Assembly (NCBI RefSeq): GCF_905171765.1
Contig: NC_053391.1
Span: 106,242,644-106,306,643, forward strand
DNA: 64,000 nucleotides
Source of the DNA: Bufo bufo
Taxonomy: Eukaryota; Chordata; Amphibia; Anura; Bufonidae
Direction of reading: 5' to 3'
The position numbers and the translations under genes were made by a program. The notes under the pieces were generated by a model. It saw only the letters and a list, made by a program, of their open reading frames with translations. It was not told where the DNA came from and did no database searches. This document shows, piece after piece, positions 59,377 through 64,000 of this stretch (the first letter of the stretch is position 1; every line of letters begins with the position of its first letter).

Positions 59377-60541
59377 GAGTTTATTAGTTAAAAGAATCAA
59401 ATGAGTCAGAGACGTGTCACCGAGTCCCTGCCAGGCTTCCTGCTCTGCGGCTCCCTGTCTTCTGACAAGTCCGTGGGTGGGGGGTGGTTGTATAGTATTG
59501 CATGTAGCAGAGCTGTGTGTGTATAGGGTGCTATAGGGAGGGTAAAATATTGCATGTAGCAGAGCTGTGTGTGTATAGGGTGCTATAGGGGGGTATAGTA
59601 TTGCATGTAGCAGAGCTGTGTGTGTATAGGGTGCTATAGGGGGTATAATATTGCATGTAGCAGAGCTCTGTGTGTATAGGGGGGTATAGTATTGCATGTA
59701 GCAGAGCTGTGTGTGTATAGGGTGCTATAGGGGGGGTATAGTATTGCATGTAGCAGCGCTGTGTGTGTATAGGGTGCTATAGGGGGGGTATAGTATTGCA
59801 TGTAGCAGAGCTGTGTGTGTATAGGGTGCTATAGGGGGGTATAGTATTGCATGTAGCAGAGCTGTGTGTGTATAGGGTGCTATGGGGGGGTATAGTATTG
59901 CATGTAGCAGAGCTGTGTGTGTATAGGGTGCTATAGGGGGGGTATAGTATTGCATGTAGCAGAGCTGTGTGTGTATAGGGTGCTATAGGGGGGTATAGTA
60001 TTGCATGTAGCAGAGTTGTGTGTGTATAGGGTGCTATGGGGGGGTATAGTATTGCATGTAGCAGAGCTGTGTGTGTATAGGGTGCTATAGGGGGGTATAG
60101 TATTGCATGTAGCAGAGCTGTGTGTGTATAGGGTGCTATGGGGGGTATAGTATTGCATGTAGCAGAGCTGTGTGTGTATAGGGTGCTATAGGGGGTATAA
60201 TATTGCATGTAGCAGAGCTGTGTGTGTATAGGGGGGTATAGTATTGCATGTAGCAGAGCTGTGTGTGTATAGGGTGCTATAGGGGGGTATAATATTGCAT
60301 GTAGCAGAGCTGTGTGTGTATAGGGTGCTATAGGGGGTATAATATTGCATGTAGCAGAGCTGTGTGTGTATAGGGAGGGTATAGTATTGCATGTAGCAGA
60401 GCTGTGTGTGTATAGGGTGCTATAGGGGGGTATAGTATTGCATGTAGCAGAGCTGTGTGTGTATAGGGTGCTTGCAGCAATGTAGCAGAGTAGGAAGCCT
60501 GGCAGGGACTCGGTGACAGGATTCTTTTAACTAATAAACTC
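59377..60541. repeat. Inverted repeat enclosing the ~51-bp minisatellite
   Basis: The left arm 59,377-59,446 (GAGTTTATTAGTTAAAAGAA..., GTCACCGAGTCCCTGCCAGG...) is matched in inverse by 60,487-60,541. The left arm carries about 15 extra bases. The whole minisatellite lies in the loop. Confidence 0.85.
59486..60472. repeat. Minisatellite, mostly 50-52-bp unit, about 19 copies
   Basis: The phrase GCATGTAGCAGAGCTGTGTG recurs from 59,500 with spacings of about 52, 51, 50, 41 and so on. Length differences fall mainly in the G-tract (CTATAGGGGGGTATAG) and by loss of GGTGCTATA. Minus-strand frames built on 17-residue repeats here are artefacts of units near 51 bp. Confidence 0.95.
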
Positions 60542-61064
60542 TTAGACAATTATCTAAATACCTGCAATAACTATACAGTGTAATTACATCCCAGTCTGCT
60601 CCACTGCATTCACTGCAGCAGAGCTGTGTTTGCCAGGAGCGAGTCCCTCCTGACCTTCGGTTCACTTGAGAGCCGACTCAGCAAGTGAACCGAAGATTCG
60701 ATGAACTGAGCATGCGCATTGATCTTCAGTTCACTTGCTTCTGCCGGCTCAGGAAGTGAACCGAAGATCCGATTCATGAAAAAGATCCGAACTTCCCATC
60801 TCCCAGAATGATGTCTCATCCACATGAACGAGCACGCAAGGACTGAACTCTCAGGGTGAGTCATGAGGAGGCGTGGCCGGCCTTCACTCAACTGCCTGAG
60901 CCAAACCAGGAAGTTATCAGGACATCTACTGCTGGTAAGATTGAAAAAGCAAAGTGGGAATACCCCTTTAAAGGGCCGATCATAAATCTGACTTGGCTAA
61001 AACTGACTTTAGCCATATGTGAAAGTGGAGTGAGCTGTCAGAGTAATAATAAATCTGGCCCTTA

Positions 61065-62924
61065 AAGTTTAGAAAAATTTACTTTCCTAAAATTAGATTA
61101 GAGGTGTACGAGTCCCTAGCAGATTGGAACAATTTCAATGGAGTCCAGGAGAAATGGGACTACTTAAAAGTGGCACTATTGAAGGCAACAGATAATTGCA
61201 TTAGGCTAGTCAGTAAAAGCAAAAAAAAGGAAGAGACCACTGTGGTACTCAGGAGAAGTGGCCAAAATCATTTAAAGATAACATTTAGTAATTATAAAAA
61301 AATAAATAAAAAAAAACGAGGATGACAGGGAAATTTATAAGATTAGGGAGAGAGAGGCCAAGCAAGTTATAATAGCTTCTAAAGCACAGGCAGAAGAGAA
61401 ATTAGCTCAGTCAGTGAAAAAAAGTTGATAAGACATTCTTCAGATACATAAATGAAAAAAGGAAGTTAAGACAAGGAATTACCAAATTAAAAACAAAAGA
61501 AGGAAGGTATATGGAGGAAGATAAAGAACTAGCTGACTGCCTCAATAAATACTTCTGTTCAGTTTTTACAAAGGAAAAGGACCTCAGTTAGGGAGGAAGA
61601 CTAATAAATCTTTTGATGCATGTGTCTTTACAGAGGAAGAGGTTCTAGGTCAGCTGTCTAAAATTAATACGAATAAGTCACAGGGGCCTGATGGGATACA
61701 CCCAAAGCTATTAAAAGAGCTTAGCGGTGTACTAGCAAAACCATTAACAGATTTATTTAACCAATCACTGGTAACAGGAGTCGTCCCAAAAGATTGGAAA
61801 TTAGCAAATGTTGTGCCCATTCACAAGAAAGGTAGTAGGGAGGAATCGGGCAACTATAGGCCAGTAAGCCTGACATCAATAGTGGGGAAATTAATGGAAA
61901 CCATACTTAAGGAGAGGATGAAAAACAGCATGGGTTTACTTCAGGGAGATCATGTCATACTAATCTTATAGATTTTTTTGATTGGGTGACTAAAATAATA
62001 AATGGCGAGGTGCAGTAGACATCGCTTATCTAGACTTTAGTAAGGCTTTTGATACTGTCCCACATAGAAGGCTTATCAATAAATTGCAGTCTTTGAGCTT
62101 GGACTCCCATATTGTTGAATGGATTAGGCAGTGGCTGAGGGACAGACAACAGAGGGTTGTAGTCAATGGAGTATATTCAGACCGTCTTGATACCAGTGGG
62201 GTACCTCAGGGATCTGTTCTGGGACTCATATTGTTTAATATCTTTATCAGCGAAATTTCAGAAGGCCTCGATGGTAAGGTGTGTCTTTTTGCTAATGACA
62301 CAAAGATTTGTAACAGGGTTGATGTTCCTGGAGGCATACACCAAATGGAAAAGGATTTAGGAAAACTAGAGGAATGGTCAAAAATCTGGCAACTAAAATT
62401 TAATGTTGATAAGTGCAAGATAATGCAGCTGGGGCGTAAAAACCCAAGATTAGAATATAAAATCAGTGATAGAGTCCTAACCTCAGTATCTGAGGACAGG
62501 GATTTAGGGGTCATTATTTCAGTAGACTTAAAGGTAGCCAGACAATGTCATAGATGAGCAGGAAATGCTAGCAGAATGCTCGGGTGTATAGGGAGAGGCA
62601 TTAACAGTAGAAAGAGGGAGGTGCTCATGCCGCTCTACAGAGCACTAGTGAGACCTCATTTGGAGTATTGTGCGCAGTACTGGAGACCATATCTCCAGAA
62701 GGATATCGATACTTTGGAGAGAGTTCAGAGAAGAGCTACTAAACTAGTACATGGATTGCAGGATAAAACTTTCCAGGAAAGGTTAAAGGACCTGAACATG
62801 TATAGCTTGGAAGAAAGACGAGACAGAGGGGATATGATAGAAACTTTTAAATACATAAAGGGAATCAACAAGGTAAAAGAGAAGAAAATATTTAAAAGAA
62901 GAAAAACTGCTACAAGAGGACATA
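61065..62924 (+). pseudogene. CR1 ORF2, reverse transcriptase domain, frameshifted
   Basis: The linker region 61,085-61,600 contains several stops. RT motifs follow: KSQGPDGIHPKLLKEL (61,678-61,725), VVPIHKKGS and NYRPVSLTS (to 61,880), a deletion or frameshift near 61,930-62,010, then AYLDFSKAFDTVPH (62,022-62,063, motif A), SGVPQGSVLG (62,192-62,223) and LFANDTKI (62,285-62,308). The last should be FADD, so one catalytic Asp is Asn. RPHLEYCAQYW and DTLERVQRRATKL (62,650-62,755) mark the C-terminal CR1 region. The protein ends abruptly near TRGH at 62,923. The copy is clearly inactive. Confidence 0.9.
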
Positions 62925-63071
62925 TATCTGTAAAGAATAAATCAAGGCAACTGGACGTACTGTAGATTTCTTGAAAACGTTTCACTCGTTCTTCCAACGA
63001 GCTTTCTCAATTCTGAGTGACTGTACAAGAATTCTCTGGGAATAAATATGTAACTGAATCAACATCTGGTA

Positions 63072-63125
63072 ATTATACCCAGCATGGGGTCAGAGGTCAT
63101 TATACCCAGCATGGGGGCAAAGGTG
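63072..63125. repeat. 27-bp tandem duplication in the Penelope 3' region
   Basis: ATTATACCCAGCATGGGG is followed by TCAGAGGTC in the first copy (63,072-63,098) and GCAAAGGTG in the second (63,099-63,125). Confidence 0.9.
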
Positions 63126-63139
63126 TTGATTCTATTATC

Positions 63140-64000
63140 CTAATTGCAGTCAATAAGTGATAAAGACTTCCCAAAAAAAGTTGTCAAGACAGCATTGTAT
63201 GTGGCAGACAATAGATGTCTAACCCCACCGCCTCTATTCAAGCTTGACTCCTCCATTTTTACGTAGATGGCCTCCTTCACACCTCGTTTGTACCAATCGG
63301 CCTCCTTATCCAAAACACGTACTTGACTGTCTTCAAAGGTGTGACCTGTTTCTTTTAGATGTAAGTACACGGCTGAATCTTGACCAGAGGTTTTGGCTCT
63401 TCTATGCTGAGCCATACGCTGATGTAGTTGTTGTTTTGTTTCGCCGATATACAGTTCTGAGCATTCCTCATTGCACTGGACTGCATACACAATGTTGTCC
63501 ATCTTGTGTTTAGGCGTTGGGTCTTTGGGGTGAACCAGTTGTTGCCTCAGTGTGTTGCTGGGTTTAAAGCAGACAGGGATCTGATGTTTATTAAAAATCC
63601 TTTTGAGTTTCTCAGACACCCCAGCTACATATGGGATAACCATATTCTTGCGTCTGTCATGCTTCTCGCCCTCACTGGTAGTCTTGGTGCTCTTTATTAT
63701 CCTTCCTTCTGTTTTGACAAAGGCCCAAACTGGATACCCACAAGTTTTAAGTGCCGCTCTGAAGTGTTTGAATTCCTTCGCCTTGGCCTCTGTGCTGGTG
63801 GGGATTTTCTCTGCCCGGTGATGTAAAGTCTGGATGACTCCCAGTTTGTGGTCTAGAGGATGGTGGGAATCAAATAGCAGGTACTGGTCTGTGTGTGTTG
63901 GTTTTCGATAGACCTCTATTCCCAGCTTCCTTCCCTCTTCCACTGTTATAAGACAGTCCAGAAACGCCAGTTTGTTGTTCTGCATATCTTCCCGCGTGAA
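63140..64000 (-). CDS. Penelope-like polyprotein C-terminus: RT thumb and GIY-YIG endonuclease (partial)
   Basis: The frame is open from the window edge (FTRED before Met 63,985) to a stop at 63,140. Numbering from that Met, LAFLDCLI (6-13) and VYRKPTHTDQYL (25-36) are the end of the Penelope reverse transcriptase and its thumb. A linker follows, then a GIY-YIG nuclease: VYAVQC (166-171), ELYIGET (177-183), R190, H194, Glu238 in KEAIYVK and Asn250 in SLNRGGG. The expected nuclease residues are present, with a CxxxC before YIG as in many vertebrate Penelope-like elements. The RT core lies outside the window. The visible part looks undamaged, so this could be a young copy. Confidence 0.92.
   Translation of the reverse strand, partial: FTREDMQNNKLAFLDCLITVEEGRKLGIEVYRKPTHTDQYLLFDSHHPLDHKLGVIQTLHHRAEKIPTSTEAKAKEFKHFRAALKTCGYPVWAFVKTEGRIIKSTKTTSEGEKHDRRKNMVIPYVAGVSEKLKRIFNKHQIPVCFKPSNTLRQQLVHPKDPTPKHKMDNIVYAVQCNEECSELYIGETKQQLHQRMAQHRRAKTSGQDSAVYLHLKETGHTFEDSQVRVLDKEADWYKRGVKEAIYVKMEESSLNRGGGVRHLLSATYNAVLTTFFGKSLSLIDCN

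Larger units (their letters stand above)
58960..60967. mobile_element. T2/Kolobok-like element nested in the Harbinger-like MITE
   Basis: The terminal inverted repeats AGGGGTATTCCCACTT (58,960) and AAGTGGGAATACCCCT (to 60,967) are flanked by TTAA at 58,956-58,959 and 60,968-60,971. The TTAA target and TTAAAGG start match T2 MITEs. The 2,008-bp interior has no transposase; it holds a GC-richer segment, an inverted repeat and a minisatellite. Confidence 0.82.
58575..61061. mobile_element. Harbinger/Tourist-like MITE inserted in the CR1 LINE
   Basis: Its ends are GGGCCAGATTTATCATTA (58,575) and the inverse TAATAATAAATCTGGCCC (to 61,061). They are flanked by TTA on both sides (58,572-58,574 and 61,062-61,064), the 3-bp duplication typical of PIF/Harbinger elements. 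The own interior has palindromic AAAAGTCGCAAAAAA / GCGACTTTTT blocks (58,620-58,910). No transposase frame is present. Most of its present length is a second, nested insertion. Confidence 0.8.
56880..62924 (+). mobile_element. CR1-type LINE, decayed, split by nested insertions
   Basis: ORF1 (esterase type) lies at 56,889-57,810 and the ORF2 endonuclease at 57,872-58,574. After a 2.5-kb insertion, ORF2 resumes with reverse transcriptase at 61,065-62,924. The 3' end is cut by a Penelope-like element before the usual CR1 tail. Without the insertion the element would be about 3.5 kb, near full length for CR1 except for its ends. Confidence 0.9.
62925..64000 (-). mobile_element. Penelope-like retroelement, 3' part, runs off the right edge
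   Basis: The coding region is on the minus strand from beyond 64,000 to 63,140, with a ~215-bp 3' region down to about 62,925. That region includes a hairpin (CTCGTT/AACGAG, 62,986-63,003) followed by GAAACGTTTTC and a short tail. It abuts the broken end of the CR1 frame, so it is younger than the LINE. Confidence 0.88.

Noticed and set aside
59227..60549. Minus-strand proteins with a 17-residue repeat
   Set aside because: They are artefacts of the ~51-bp minisatellite.

Overview
The window is vertebrate nuclear DNA, almost certainly from a frog or toad. It has spliced genes with GT-AG introns, CpG-decay patterns, Tc1, hAT, CR1 and Penelope elements, and MITEs with TTAAAGGGG-type ends (the T2/Kolobok style known from Xenopus). 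Nothing in it is bacterial or phage-like. The species cannot be fixed from sequence alone.

Positions 1-34,985 are one tandem array of about 248 copies of a 141-bp unit that runs off the left edge. Because 141 = 3 x 47, long minus-strand reading frames appear throughout it; these are best read as artefacts. The array mixes near-identical units (about 11.3-17 kb) with mosaic zones made of copied multi-unit blocks. Its right edge degenerates into 23/27-bp sub-repeats and runs into about 300 bp that look like the end of a dispersed frog element.

Positions 35-49 kb are repeat-rich. They hold a hammerhead-ribozyme-like fold, a CR1 3' fragment, three exons of a Myb/SANT-plus-coiled-coil gene split by a Tc1 fragment, a 182-bp near-perfect palindrome, a broken hAT transposon, and an apparently intact Tc1-like transposon (27-bp perfect TIRs, DD34E transposase) inserted upstream of the hAT coding region. 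Several MITE-like repeats follow.

Positions 50.5-54.3 kb carry the one clear host gene, on the minus strand: seven phase-compatible exons encoding a 241-residue, six-pass membrane protein of the DRAM (Frag1/DRAM/Sfk1) family, most like DRAM1. A CCAAT/CRE-like promoter region lies upstream and a 95-bp tandem repeat downstream. Introns 1 and 3 contain a deleted Tc1 element and a MITE.

Positions 55-64 kb hold an interrupted foldback element and then a nested stack. A decayed CR1 LINE is split by a TTA-flanked Harbinger/Tourist-like MITE, which is split by a TTAA-flanked T2/Kolobok-like element, which contains an inverted repeat surrounding a ~51-bp minisatellite. At its 3' end the LINE is cut by a Penelope-like element, whose GIY-YIG reading frame stays open to the right edge.
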